A DNA stretch of 64,000 nucleotides from contig OW203766.1 in assembly GCA_934045905.1 (NCBI GenBank), positions 27,212,309 to 27,276,308 of the forward strand, given 5' to 3'. The stretch comes from Leuctra nigra (lineage: Eukaryota > Arthropoda > Insecta > Plecoptera > Leuctridae). Numbering within the stretch: the stretch's first letter is position 1; every line of letters starts with the position of its first letter. Below the pieces are notes generated by a model that was given only the letters and a program-made list of their open reading frames with translations, searched no databases and had not been told where the DNA came from. Below, piece after piece: positions 46,165-58,452 of this stretch. Made by a program: the position numbers and the translations under genes.

Positions 46165-48779
46165 ATTTTTGTTAGAAGTTTGTGCAAGAAATGGATTGGT
46201 GATTGGAAATAGTATGTTTGAGAAGAATGAAAAGAATATGATCACGAGGTATGGTTGGGATGGGAGATCGAAATCGGTAATTGATTATATAATATACAGT
46301 GACGCACTTAGAAAAATGGTATTGGATGTCAAGGTTGTACCGCATGTGGCGTTTGATGGTGATCATCGACTATTAATAGCGGATATACGAATGCCAAGAA
46401 AATGTGTTGAAAGAAGAAAAGCGAAGAGAAGAAGAAAATTGAAGGTATGGAGATTGCAGAATGATGAAATAAGAAAAGAATTTAAAATGGCAATAGAAGA
46501 AAATATGCCAGTTGGGGATCTTAATTTGGTAGAAGAGGAATGGATGAGTTTTAAAAATGCTATATTGACTATTACAGAAAATATATGCGGGAGGACAAAG
46601 GGATTGAGAAGAAGAAAGGAAACACCGTGGTGGACAAATGCAATTAAGTGTGCAGTAAGAAAGAAAAGAAAAGCATGGGTTAAAAAAGAAGAGTGCAGAA
46701 CAATATTGAATATAAATAAATATCAAAGGATGAAGAGATATGTTCACTTTTTGGTTTCAGAAGAAAAATCGAAGACAATGAACGAATTTGTTGAATGTCT
46801 AGAGAGGGACTTTGAGGCAAACAAAAAGATGTTATATTCTGTAGTAAAATGTAAGAGGCAAGATAATAGAACAACTAATTATATGGTAAATGAAAGGGGA
46901 TGCCTTACAAATGATGTGGAGGAAATACAAGATATGTGGAAGCACTACTTTTCAAAGTTATTGAATGATGACAAAGGTGGTACTGAAGACAAGGAAATAA
47001 GTGAAGAGTGCGATAAATTGAATTGTCAAGATGATATGGTAATGTTTGGGGAAGTTGAGGTGGCAGTAAAAGGGATGAAAAATGGAAGATCGCCGGGAGT
47101 GGATGAGATAAGTGTGGAAATGATAAAGGCAGGTGGTAAAGCTGGATTGGAGTGGTTTTACAGAGTTGTGGCATCGGCATGGATTCAAAAAACTGTACCA
47201 AGGGATTGGAGGAGAGGTGTTATTGTACCATTGTTTAAGAAAGGGGATCGCAAGAAATGTAGCAACTATAGAGGGATAACACTCATGAGCCAAGGAGCGA
47301 AGATATACGAACGAATTATAGAGAAGAGGATACGAAGTGTAGTTGAAGAGGATTTGAAAGATGAACAATATGGATTTAGAAGAAACAGATCTACGATAGA
47401 CCTTATATTCGCTATAAGGACCATTATGGAGAGAAATTGGGAGATGGGAAAGGAAATATGGTTAGTGTTTCTGGATATTGAAAAAGCGTATGATCATTTG
47501 CCAAGGGATAGGGTGTGGGAGAGTTTAGAAAAGAGGGAAATAGACAAGAAGTTGATTGAAAGAGTACAGAGTTTGTATGTTGGATGTGAGAGTTGTGTGG
47601 AAACAGTGGGAGGAAGAACGGGCTGGTTTAGTGTGAGATCAGGAGTAAGGCAAGGCAGTGTGTTGTCACCTTTGCTGTTCATTATGGTAATGGATGATAT
47701 AATTCGGGAGGTGGAAAGGAATGAAGATCTAGATTCGCAAACTGGGGTATATGCGGATGATGTTGTAATTTGGGGAGAGACTGAAGAGTTGGTACAGAAG
47801 AAAGTGGATGTGTGGAACGAAGTGATAAAAAGATATGGAATGAAGATTAGTAGTGAGAAGAGTGAATATTTGGTTTTGGAGAAGAAGAAAAATGGGCTTG
47901 TAAGAAATGGTTTGAAATTGGATGGAAAAGATATTAAACAAGTAGAAGATTTTAGTTATCTAGGAAGTTTGGTTACAAAAGACGGAAAGTGTTCGAAAGA
48001 AGTTAAAAGAAGAATACAGAAAGCAGACGGGTTTTATCAAAAAGTTAGAAAATTAGTATGGAATAGGGATTTACCACTTAAATTTAAATTAGTATTATAC
48101 AAGCAATATTTTTTACCGATATTATGTTATGGGGCGGTGACGTGGAATTTGGGATGGAAGGAGGAGAGTATGGTACAAGCAGAAGAGATGAAGTTCGTGA
48201 GAGGAATGGCAAATATATCGATGAAGGAACATGTAAGAAGTATGGTGATAAGGAAGAAGATGGGTGTGGAGAGTGTTGGGTTCAAAATTGGGCGAGAAAG
48301 ACTGAGGTGGTTTGGTAAACTTAAGAGAATGAAAGACAGTAGAAGAGCCAAAAGTGAATTTGGAAAGTATGTGGAAGGTAAAAGAAAAGTTGGGAGGCCA
48401 AGAGATAGATGGATTGAACAGGTGAAAAGAGATGTTGAGGAACGAGGTGAAAGATGGGAAGAAGTTGAAAGGAAACATTTGTGGGAAAATCAAGAATTAT
48501 GGGAACAAATAGTTACTAAAGTGGAGGTAGTAGAGGAGGATGAGGATGAAGAAGAAAAAGACGGAGGAGAAGAAGAAGAATAAGAAGAAGGAGAAGAAGA
48601 ACAAGAAGAAAAAAGGAAGGAGGGGAGGAGGATGAGAAGGAAGACAAATGTGACAGGCCTGGCTAGCCGGCATTACTAAATGTATTTAGCCTATAAGAAA
48701 TTTTTACTCTACCTAGTGTGGAATTAAGTGTTTATAAATGTAAATAAATATGTGATAATAAAAAAAAAAAAAAAAAATT
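46165..48779 (+). mobile_element. 5'-truncated non-LTR retrotransposon
   Basis: The element covers the end of the endonuclease domain, the whole reverse transcriptase, a 3' UTR of about 180 bp (GACAAATGTGACAGGCCTGG ...) and a poly(A) tail at 48762-48778 after GTGATAAT. The 5' edge abuts a T-rich run. No clear target duplication was found. The open frame implies recent insertion. The clade is uncertain; the C-terminal RLRWFGKLKRM...GRPRDRW pattern is common in RTE-like and related elements. Confidence 0.9.
46169..48583 (+). CDS. Endonuclease/reverse transcriptase polyprotein, N-truncated
   Basis: An open frame of 804 codons, without an authentic start because of 5' truncation. Residues 1-75 are the tail of an APE-type endonuclease (SVIDYII about 36-42; GDHRLLIAD near 65-73 with the catalytic His). 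The reverse transcriptase follows, with SPGVDEISVEMI (about 310), the first catalytic Asp in FLDIEKAYDHL (Asp about 436), RQGSVLSPLLF (about 494) and YADD (527-530). The thumb and C-terminal region contains YKQYFLPILCYGAVTW and RLRWFGKLKRM. The protein ends in an acidic Glu-rich tail from a GAA/GAG tract. It would make cDNA of its own RNA at a nicked target. Catalytic residues of the polymerase are intact, but without a full endonuclease it cannot act alone. Confidence 0.92.
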   Translation: MLEVCARNGLVIGNSMFEKNEKNMITRYGWDGRSKSVIDYIIYSDALRKMVLDVKVVPHVAFDGDHRLLIADIRMPRKCVERRKAKRRRKLKVWRLQNDEIRKEFKMAIEENMPVGDLNLVEEEWMSFKNAILTITENICGRTKGLRRRKETPWWTNAIKCAVRKKRKAWVKKEECRTILNINKYQRMKRYVHFLVSEEKSKTMNEFVECLERDFEANKKMLYSVVKCKRQDNRTTNYMVNERGCLTNDVEEIQDMWKHYFSKLLNDDKGGTEDKEISEECDKLNCQDDMVMFGEVEVAVKGMKNGRSPGVDEISVEMIKAGGKAGLEWFYRVVASAWIQKTVPRDWRRGVIVPLFKKGDRKKCSNYRGITLMSQGAKIYERIIEKRIRSVVEEDLKDEQYGFRRNRSTIDLIFAIRTIMERNWEMGKEIWLVFLDIEKAYDHLPRDRVWESLEKREIDKKLIERVQSLYVGCESCVETVGGRTGWFSVRSGVRQGSVLSPLLFIMVMDDIIREVERNEDLDSQTGVYADDVVIWGETEELVQKKVDVWNEVIKRYGMKISSEKSEYLVLEKKKNGLVRNGLKLDGKDIKQVEDFSYLGSLVTKDGKCSKEVKRRIQKADGFYQKVRKLVWNRDLPLKFKLVLYKQYFLPILCYGAVTWNLGWKEESMVQAEEMKFVRGMANISMKEHVRSMVIRKKMGVESVGFKIGRERLRWFGKLKRMKDSRRAKSEFGKYVEGKRKVGRPRDRWIEQVKRDVEERGERWEEVERKHLWENQELWEQIVTKVEVVEEDEDEEEKDGGEEEE

Positions 48780-51700
48780 CATATAGGTATGTTCGAAAAG
48801 AGAAGAAAGACCTGGAAATGTCATTTGAAATAAGTATGATGTTAATCTTTAAAATTACACAGCTATAATCTGAGAAGAATTTTAAAAATCTATGTGACAC
48901 TCCATTTTATTAAAATTGTACCATTTTTACTGTACAATCTCGTAAAAGATTATAGGTTTTATGAAGAAAATATATTTTGTTGATTAATAATTTTAAAAAA
49001 TTGCAAAAGATAAAATTAATTTTCTACAAATGGTTAGAAATTTCCTACCTACAATTTTTGGAACAGTCTGTGGCATCACGTCACTCCAAAATCGTGCGAG
49101 AAACCTCCCCCATATTCACCGTACATATTACACGCTTCCGATAAGAATAGGGGATGATCTCTAAGAATCTTGCTCTATACTTCACACTAGACAATATTTA
49201 GACGGCATCCTGACTTTGTAACACCGGATTTATGAGCCATCTGGACCCAAACGCATCCCATTCATAATAATAAGCAATATCAAAACCACCTCTACCGATA
49301 TATTACTAATGTTCAGTATAATAAAACATCTAAAAAGCGAGGACTACGGGAAATGTATTAAAATGATGCTCAGTTCGGGGTGGAAAAGTAATCATTCTGC
49401 AAAACCCCCAGCTACTTTCTAAGAGTAATATAATTCCCAGATGTTAGGGTGATGAGGTTTACAGATGTGGAAAGACTAGTGTACTTTTTATCACAACCAT
49501 TCGTCATCCTTCTTGTAACATTACGTGACTGTTTTATCATGAAAATCTGTTGTCTGTTATTAATTTTATTTATTAGTTTTCGAAAATTCATTAGAATGGA
49601 ACATGCGATGGAGACAGTTGGTTTTATCATTAGGAGGTTTGAGGCCCTAGTTACGTATAGCTATTATGATATTATTTTCATAAAACTTGCAAGAAAATGT
49701 TGGGCTATAGTTACACTTTTGTTATTCTCCACAAAATACAAAATATATATTTCTAACGTCAATTTCCTTTTTTAAATATAGTTATTGATATTTATTTGCA
49801 ATACAGCCAAAACTAGCTTATACCAACAGTTTAAAGCTATAACCTTGATATAATGATCAAATTGATCTATTGGTGAAGTAATTGCACCGCACATTGATCA
49901 CCTACAAATTATTGGGGTTTACATTTGTCTTCAGAGCATATAAATCAGCAAATCAAGCACAGCATGTACCTATACTTGAAAATGGCTGGCTATCCATACG
50001 TTATTGTACGAGTTTTAATAGAAACCTGGAAATAAGATAGATTTGAAGTGCGTATAACCGGATCTGTGTACAAGTATGTATAGATACTCAAAACTATGTA
50101 TTTGACAAGAAGAGATGATTGACATAAATAGAAATTTTGAAAAATGTATTTCTAAAGATCCCACCCAGTTGTAGAAAATATGAAATATCTTCGAAGAAAA
50201 AAAATAACACAATAATTCTCCAACCCCAATATCCATTCAGCACACCATATATCTAACCGCAGCATTGAATAGATGCGGTAGGTTAGTTCCACGCAGGAGT
50301 CAAGATGACATTGGTGGGTCCTATTTTATCACCCAACAATGACAACACTGACAATCCCGTGTCTCTTCTCTCACCTGACTCCTGCTTTTTATTTATAGTC
50401 CTCTTCCACGATTCCGTTTAACGATCACAACAATTGTCGCTGTGCGGCAGCTGTGTATCCTGGAGCGGTTGTTGAGGTGCCAGGTTCGTTGTCGGGGGAA
50501 GGGGATGGGGGTTGCGTGAATATGCTGCTAATTGGAGGGATGTTTACAGAGCTAATGAATTACGCCCAGTGAAAGGAATTGCTTCCGCATCGGTGGATGT
50601 TGCAAATGATGTAAAGGGCGATTGAAATGATGGACATTTTGAACTTTATAAATTGAATGGTTGGGCTGGCCGTTTATGGGGTATAGATGCGTTTTAGCAG
50701 CTTTCATGTAGTTAAAAGTTCAAAAATATCTGCCATTCATTATTTTACTAGTTCAAAGAGAACTTTTGATTGACAACTTAAAGCTCTTAAAAAGTTTAAA
50801 GTAGTATTAATTCCATTATCTAGTGCTATTTTCTTTGATACAATCGTATACATTTATCAATAGCTGATTTTTAAATCTCTTATGACCAGTTATGATGCCG
50901 GTCAAGAGATACCAAATGTTGAATAATGAAATAATTTACCAGCCAAGAAAATCGCTCAAAACTGCATTTTTTTTAATTTAGTATTTTTTAATAATAAGGT
51001 AAATCCGAGCTTACAATAAATAATTGTATATTCGAAGAATATCCAAAACAGAGAAATCTGAAGTTTAATTTGCAATACAGCAAATGTATTTAACATTGAA
51101 CTTTGGTCCAACCGGTTCTTAATAATAGACGAAGTTTGACATTTTCTTAACCTATTGGATTCTAATATCACCCCAGAGACACTTTGAAAAATGGAAGACA
51201 GACAATCAAAGAGTTGAATAATTGATAATCTACACTTCAAACTACGTTATTGATGAAGTAACCTCAAATCAAAACTCAAAACGGCACTTTCTTGTCACCT
51301 GCTGTTGTATTTTTTTACGCTTGAAATCTTTGAGTTATGACTTATATTGTTGAGGTTCTCTTCCTTGTCTCTTTCCCTTGACTGATAGAGAATAATATAC
51401 AACAAGCATTGTTGTCGTAGCTGTTTCTTTGTATTGTTGTGTTTGTAGGGGATTGAAAGAGTACCGTAGCTGTAAGGAAGGGAAATAAAAATTAGAGAAG
51501 AATTCTTGAAACCGTATTGGTCTCGGTTTCTTGTATTTAGAATTCTAGCCGTAAATAATTCTACCCCTTAGATTGGGGTTGTTAAATGACAAAGGGATGT
51601 CTTCGATGGTCATTCACCTGGGTGAATCAACACGGGTCTTTGCCCCCTGGACCTTCGAAATAATGAGATTTGTGGAAATTGTGAGTTTTGTGCGTTCGTC

Positions 51701-53226
51701 TTCATGGAATTAGGGTTGGTAACAGGATTCAAGACGGAAATCTATTGTAATACTTTTATTCCAAATAAGCTAGATTCTTCGTTATCACTAATCTTGCTTC
51801 AAATCGGTCTCCAGGCAAAATAAAATATCAATGCATTATCGTCAATAAATTTTGGTTTTCGAAGACAACCCAACTGAATTACTGTATATAAACAATTTAT
51901 TGATTAAATCAAAATTCTTTAACAAGTCTTGCAAACCAAATATTTAACCAAATTGAACTGATAAATACAAGCTATTTCAAGTGCAATTCTTTAAAATTCT
52001 TCAAGATATGTTGTTTTCACTCCACTTTTTCTATTCTCCAATTATGGTTTTAGAATAGTTGTCCAGTTGCAGTGTTTCAAATAATTAGTCATTCAAAATC
52101 ATTATTATTGATGAAAAATGGTATAATGGTATAAAATAATAATAATAAACGTCTTTAATGTTAATTAAAAAAAAAATTTGGTAAACGTAGAATAATATTA
52201 TAAACTACAAGTGTCCTTTAAAAAGAATGCTCTCAGAAATCACAATGATAAGAAATATACATACCAACATTCTTATCGCTAAACAAATTCTACGATATTT
52301 TACGTCATCACCTCCCTATTCAAAACAATTCATAGAAACCACCCCACTGTGTCGTTGAACTAGAATTAAAAACACGGACTGCATTGCGGTTTGGGCGCCA
52401 GCTTTTTAGTGTCGAATACATAATAATCGTGTTGTTCTTTTCACTTTCCATTTTAGGCTCATAGCCCCAATTATCCATAGTTTAACCCACTTTTTTATAT
52501 TTAATTACAACCATTGAACGAATAGAAACATAAATACCACCTTTTTAATACCCACATCTGCATTTTGCTTGTTCTTGCGTGTATTTTCAACTCAACCCTC
52601 TTACCACGGAAGTGGGCGGTCGCCTCTCCGTTCCCTACCTCTTCCCACCTCACTTTACCCCTTCCCACTCCCACTTCATTTACCCAAGGTTTATTATCCA
52701 CAAACCTGAGACTTTTCGCCTCTGCACATAACTGTCTTTATGACACGCCAATATAATCTATTGGTCAATTGACCAAACTATCTTTACTGGCCAGACATTG
52801 TATAATGTGTCATTGCCCTTATGGGAATTTGGAACTGCAAGGATTTTGTGATGTTTGTGTGAAAAGTTGGGACAAAAATACCTTTTGTAACAAATAGACA
52901 ACATGGGGTTTGAAAGTTTCTTGGGAAACAGCAACGAAAGTCCAAACAATTAATGTCGTGTGATTTCCTGGTCTGTTTCTCTTCTCTTTCTCGAACATCC
53001 TCATGAAATATAATGTACAATTAGATTTTTGGTACTATGAAAAACATGTGCATTATAATGTGAGATATAATGTCAAAAGAGTATAATAATTTTTTGTTAA
53101 TACCTAGAATCTTGAATTCAATTGATTGTTTTAGTTATATTTTCTAATGTTTTGTATCACAGTTGATTTTTATATAGTATCAATTAATTGTATAATGTGG
53201 AAATTAAATTAGTGATTTTTACTTCC
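48780..53226. other. No supported gene
   Basis: 4.4 kb of AT-rich DNA. Frames at 49412-49775, 50956-51240 and 52501-53020 have no domains. A GC-richer stretch at 50330-50560 with GATTCCGTTTAACGATC and GCGGCAGCTGTG may be regulatory. Confidence 0.35.
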
Positions 53227-53229
53227 TTA

Positions 53230-53478
53230 AGTCTGAATTACACGGTTCAAGCTTTGCATCTATAATCCAGTTTCCTTGAAGGGGTTGAATTCAACCCTTG
53301 ATTTCAATGAAACATGATAGAGAATTTAGACGATTTAACGTTTGTTGTTGATTGCAGTTGCGGTGAAATTAACAAAACTTGAAATGCTTCAATGTTTTCA
53401 TTTAGATTGTCCAAGTCTTGAATTCAACCCCCTTGAAAGGGTTGAATTCAAGGAAACTTGAATCGTGTAATTCAGGCT
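53230..53478. mobile_element. PIF/Harbinger-like MITE (TTA duplication)
   Basis: 249 bp with ends AGTCTGAATTACACGG and (inverse) AGCCTGAATTACACG, bounded by TTA (53227-53229 and 53479-53481). Inner inverted blocks (GGTTGAATTCAACC) make the whole element foldback. Confidence 0.78.
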
Positions 53479-53634
53479 TTACCATCTTGTCTGTAAATCA
53501 CAATTTTGTATTTAGCAAAATAAGTGCACCCAAACCATGAATGTGAATAAAGTGAATTTGCAAGGAAGAATTGGCCAACAATGACTATGAAAATGTACAC
53601 ATCATCAAGCGTAATCTTGATCATTGCGAGCGTT

Positions 53635-53900
53635 GCTACGCGACTCGCACTTTCCTGTGTTTTTTCGCCTGTTTATTTGTGTTCTTGCCTGCCCAGGTCA
53701 CACAGTTCAACCGTTGAATATTAAAGCCTAAAGGTTCAACCAACATATCCATGAAGTGTTGCACTCACACTGATGTCATATGACTATGAGCGGTTGAGTA
53801 TAGTTTTTGGACACGATCCTGTCATTGGTTGAAAATTGAAACTTGGACAACTTCACGTTTATACTCGCTCATCAACGCGTTACGCAAAGCGTTTTCTTAG
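53635..53900 (+). mobile_element. Short diverged Helentron-like element H7
   Basis: A 266-bp copy starting TGCGAGCGTTGCTACGCGAC after T and ending AAAGCGTTTTCTTAG before T, with ACTCGCTCATCAACGCGTTA near the 3' end. The terminus CTTAG departs from the CTAG of the others. Confidence 0.62.
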
Positions 53901-55674
53901 TTGTTATCGATATTCAAACCTAACGATGCACTGACTTGCCCATGCAGAATACGCCAATAGTATTTCATGAATTGAAAAGTATTTCTTGTCGTATTTAGGC
54001 AGTGATATTAGAACCACCCTGTACCGACCGATTTTATTTAGCCTCTTTGTGACATCACTTTTTATAGCAGTGAAAATTCCAGAAAGTCCTTTCTGTGATT
54101 GACTTTTATCAGTTTTGTGACAATGCTAAGACCGCTAGCAAAGTCACAAGAAAGTAAAATACGAGCAACAACATTTCATAAAGGGATGATATTCAGAGAT
54201 TCATCTTCAACCTCAAGCCACACTTTATGTTGTCATGTTTACTTGTTTGTAAACCAGTATTCACTGTCTTCACATTCTGTACCAGTTCTACAAATGCAGC
54301 ATCTCTTTGAAAAGCAACAGATATTTCTCACCGCGCATCGTTTTGTGTGGTCTTTAGGTCCTCTTGTGCATCGAAAGCGGTTTAAGACCCATATTTTACC
54401 CAAAGTCGTCACTATTAGGGGGTTCAGTATATAAAGCATACGGAAAGTTGGCTTTTTCAAGTTTCGCCTCCTGTCATGGCATTGTTTCTCCATTGAAATA
54501 TGGTCGTATTTTTTTCGGTGGGAGGGAAAAGTCGCAACCTTTGGGATCTTCTTTCAACAATTGTTTGGCTTGTACTGACATGGGGGAATGTGTTCTACAA
54601 ACCACCTATAGGACTAGATAATAATGCTAAGAGATTCACCAGAACATGCCGCGGCTTCGACTAAAGGTGACTTTTCTATTCACCAGGATCTGTCCAGCTG
54701 ATTCAATATATAGTTCATGATCGTGCGCTGGTCAAAAGATGCTTTGGTTTTCACCGAACGACAAGAAATTTGTGTTTCTTGACCTGAAGAAAGCAGCTGA
54801 AACAGTCTATTTTCTTTAATTTTGAAGATACATACGCGTAGTTTTTATTTTCATTCCTCGCTTTTCTTTTTTTTATAGGAAGCCGAAAACTTCATCCAAT
54901 TATTTTAAATAAGGTATAAGCCCTTATTGGCCCTTATAGGCAAGACAATATTAAAATAACAGGGCACGTATAGAACATCTTACCTCATTATTGAAAGTAA
55001 ATTTAATTTTTCAGCTATTATTTTGCATTGCAAAAGGAGCAACCCGATTCCAATTTATCAATAGGAGAATATCACAAAACAAAATAACTACATTAGTCAA
55101 ACTTCGAATCAAGTTCGTTGAACATCATGTAAAAATATTGTTAATGTAATTTCAATCTGTCCCACATATTCAATTAAAAAGTTTTCTCATCTACACCGGC
55201 ACATCACATTCTCTCCTCTCTTTGAATATGCAACTCGTTCTTCTGATCTTCAAACTCCATGTCGATGTTTGTCGATGATCTGCAGACGGAGCAACATCAA
55301 CGCCCAAGATGCCCTCACAAAAACCTGACCAAAAACAGCCCATTGCGTGCAGACCAAAAGCAAACAACATGCAAATTATACCAAGCTGCGAATCTGCTTT
55401 GCAAATATTTATTTTTGAGCATTTAATGAATAACCAGTAATTAAACTAATAGCTATTATTATTGCTTCTTTATGCAACGGAATAAGAGTGGAATAACATG
55501 AATTATAATAACTTGTGCTAATTTATTTAAGTTAGAAGAAGAAGTACGCAGCTTGCTAAGCAGTGCATCATTCATTATGTACTAGAGACAGCTCCATTAA
55601 ATATTAACACAGTTTTAAAAGAACTCTTATATTCAAAACTGCTTATTGTACTCTTTTTGAAGTGCGTTTTTTAA
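53901..55674. other. No supported gene
   Basis: Frames at 54099-54434 (plus) and 54239-54493 (minus) overlap and neither shows a domain. The stretch 54100-54800 is slightly richer in GC and may be an old coding remnant. Confidence 0.35.
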
Positions 55675-56019
55675 TTAACATTTCACCTGTCTCTGTAGAA
55701 CATTAGCCTGTGATTTAGTTAGATTATATCTCTCTGGATTCATATCTAACTTTGTAAATGTGGAATAGCATGCACTCAATTGCATTTTATCTTGGATACT
55801 TTGCATGCATTTTCTTATAATTCTTTTTGCAATTATGATGAGTGATAGAATGAGTGCGAGCAAACATAATAGCAATGTGGGGAAAATGGTAATCTGTATG
55901 AAAAGTGAGTTGTCAATTATTTCAAATTTGCATTCGCCATGGCATGGAAAATACAAAAAATCGAACATCTCTTGTGAACTATTTTTACACCAGGGTATTC
56001 GAATCTTATTTAGGTACAA
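55675..56019 (-). CDS. Exon-like frame with transmembrane segment, unrecognised
   Basis: A minus-strand frame of about 110 codons. The first 40 residues hold three Cys (PWCKNSSQEMF, PCHGECKF) and an N-glycosylation site. A clear single transmembrane helix follows (TIFPTLLLCLLALILSLIII), then a basic AKRIIRK stop-transfer and a cytoplasmic tail of about 50 residues. This order suits the last exon of a type I membrane protein. A weak acceptor (GTACCTAAATAAG) could open it near 56006, and AATAAA occurs about 150 bp after the stop. The family and upstream exons are not identified; the frame at 56177-56383 was considered as an upstream partner but is ambiguous. Confidence 0.35.
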   Translation of the reverse strand: MYLNKIRIPWCKNSSQEMFDFLYFPCHGECKFEIIDNSLFIQITIFPTLLLCLLALILSLIIIAKRIIRKCMQSIQDKMQLSACYSTFTKLDMNPERYNLTKSQANVLQRQVKC

Positions 56020-58327
56020 TTTGTACGGAATTTTGCTTTAACTTCGCAATGTTTCTCTATACTGAATTTTCGCAAACGTGTTTTAAACCTACCTTTCATC
56101 ACATAACTTCTAGGGAATTAAAATCAATCTTTCAGCTCATTTCAAATACATGCGGACAGTAAAGTGACTATTAAATTCACCTCACATGTATATTGCAGGT
56201 CTCAAAGCCACAAAATTGAACCAGGTAAATATTTGACTCTTTGAAAAGGTCAATGCGAGTATTTTGAATCAATCCTCTTCCACTAGCATCAGCTCCGTGT
56301 ACATGTTCCTTCCAAACTTCATTCGCTTCGAATACTTGATCAGCTCGCCAATAATGTCGTACGTTTGACACAAACTCGTACATTCAACACCCAACGACGG
56401 TCATCAAATTCGACGGTTCTTTAAACTCTTACTGCTTCTCAATCCAAGTTTATTTTATTTTTAATATTTCGGTCTCGCCTAAAACCGTTTTGTACACGGT
56501 CATTATAACAGTAACTAAACTGTCATGTATAAACATCATTAATTATTTTTCGGCACACATTCTTTTAGAATAACATAACTCATTGTTTTCTTAATCATCG
56601 GTGTGCTTTTATCTAATGGAATAGACATGCATTGATGAAGGGTCAATCTTCTATTAATTGCTGTTCTGACACCAATAATATGCATACAATTATAGGAATA
56701 GCCTGCACGAGATTTTGTAATGCATGCAATACAATACAATATGCTGTATAAGAGTTACTGATTTAGTGGAAAGGAAGGTATAAAGACACAAAACAAAGAT
56801 GTTTTTTGTAATCAACGTTCGTATTGGATTGGTCGACGTAGTTTTTTTTAAATTAGCATAATAAAATCGTCTTCTTTTCCCAATCAGCCCCAAACAGATT
56901 TCTACTCATATTGGAATAATCTTGACCTATTTAAGAAGGATCTACATTGACAATGGAGCAATTGAACTCACTTGTTTTCTGTAACAAAATACTTGGTCTA
57001 ATTGCAAAATGAACCAAAAGAGCAAACAAAATGACATCTGATTACCAAAAACAGCAAGGAAAAGCTCTTTCACTTAGTTGAAACCCTGCAATTTCTATGG
57101 TAATTTCTATGACCACACATGCACTCTCTATACTCTGATTGAACTGTTCCATCGACTAAAACCCCAAGTCAAGTTATCGATTACGTCTTGATCGATAAAT
57201 AAAGCAGTATTGGCTCGCGGGCTTGCAACGCTGTTTAAGATTACTAAAGAAGAACGTGCGCAGCATTGGGATATGGTCATCAAGCACAGCTTCCCAGATC
57301 AACCGAGAGGAGGTTAAGAAAGATAGATAGGAGGCCGGGAAAATAATATCGAATTATAGGAGGGTGGGAGACGATAATGGCGGTGCTTGTCCCCAAGTAA
57401 TACAGTTAATCCTGGTTTGGTAAATATGGCAATTTTAAAATAAAAGAGGGTTGGATGGTGGATTCCTTACAGATATTTTTAGGGTTGGTTTAAAATTAAA
57501 GTCGTAAAAGTATATTATAGTAAATTTTTTTGGGGTAATAAAATTGTTCGCTAAATGGTCTGGATTCATGAATGAGTCGGAATGCTGTTCTCTAATAGGT
57601 ATTGTACAGGAGCTCTGAGTTGTTTTGGAAATATTGAAAGCTCTTAGGACTTTTCAAGATAAAATATCGTATACAAAAGAAACACAAGCTCTTCGCAAGA
57701 CGCCAGACAGGGAACGAATTTCCATAACCGGCCCAAGGGAAGGAAAACTACGAGCTTTTCTTCGTGACGATGAAAATCGGAACAAAGGAATTTCCTCGTT
57801 GAATTACACCAATGATTTTTTAATGTAACAAAGTTTTCATTCATTTTCTTCTGTTTGTTCTTCTTTCAAAGACGTGCTTCAATTTAGTTTTCTATCTATC
57901 CAATTTTTATAGTTTTTTTTTCTCCCCACGACTCTCAAGGTTCTTTGATAAAAGCATTATTGGCACCCCTTACGTCTGGGGAATACACCATGCTTTTAGT
58001 TTTAAAATAACACGGCTAGGCTGCGATATTCTTGGTGAATTAAGCTCGGAATCAAGACACATCACGCGCTCGATAAAGACAAATGTCCATCGCCCCGGGT
58101 GAGGTCGGGGGGCCCAGTTCATCACCCGAGCACGTCGATCTCTCCAGCATCGCACTGCTCCTGAGGGCATCGTAGAACCAGCTTCTTCCACTGCATCGAC
58201 GATAACTTGCATTAGCGCTTTTCATTAACTGAACGAAATGTGCAATAGATGATTGATTAATTTTATTAAATTCCAGAATAATTTGAAATGTATTCTTTTT
58301 ATAAAATTAGGTAAAAGATAAATAAAA
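56020..58327. other. No supported gene
   Basis: Two overlapping protein-like frames at about 56255-56395 on the minus strand (one with a possible GTGAGG donor near 56186) could be an exon, but I cannot choose between them. A GC-rich patch at 58040-58200 carries a minus frame of 80 codons without motifs. Confidence 0.3.
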
Positions 58328-58330
58328 TTA

Positions 58331-58449
58331 GGGACAGTTTTTCAATACTCTACTAAAACCAAGGGATGTGATCATGGTTGTTGCCAAGGTAAACCTACTC
58401 ACTCAAAATAATCTGCTTAAAATTTAGCCGAGTATTGACCAACGGGCCC
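58331..58449. mobile_element. PIF/Harbinger-like MITE (TTA duplication)
   Basis: 119 bp with ends GGGACAGTTTTTCAATACTC and (inverse) GGGCCCGTTGGTCAATACTC, bounded by TTA at 58328-58330 and 58450-58452. It is a diverged member of the 16736-16882 family. Confidence 0.78.
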
Positions 58450-58452
58450 TTA

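Noticed and set aside
46172..48493. Several minus-strand frames of 62-136 codons
   Set aside because: They are antisense shadows of the reverse transcriptase frame, with the expected Ser/Phe/Leu bias.
54099..54493. Overlapping frames on both strands suggesting a transposase remnant
   Set aside because: No catalytic motif or domain could be seen in either frame.
56177..56383. Exon upstream of the membrane-protein frame at 55675-56019
   Set aside because: Two different frames over the same DNA look protein-like and no joining phase gives a convincing product.
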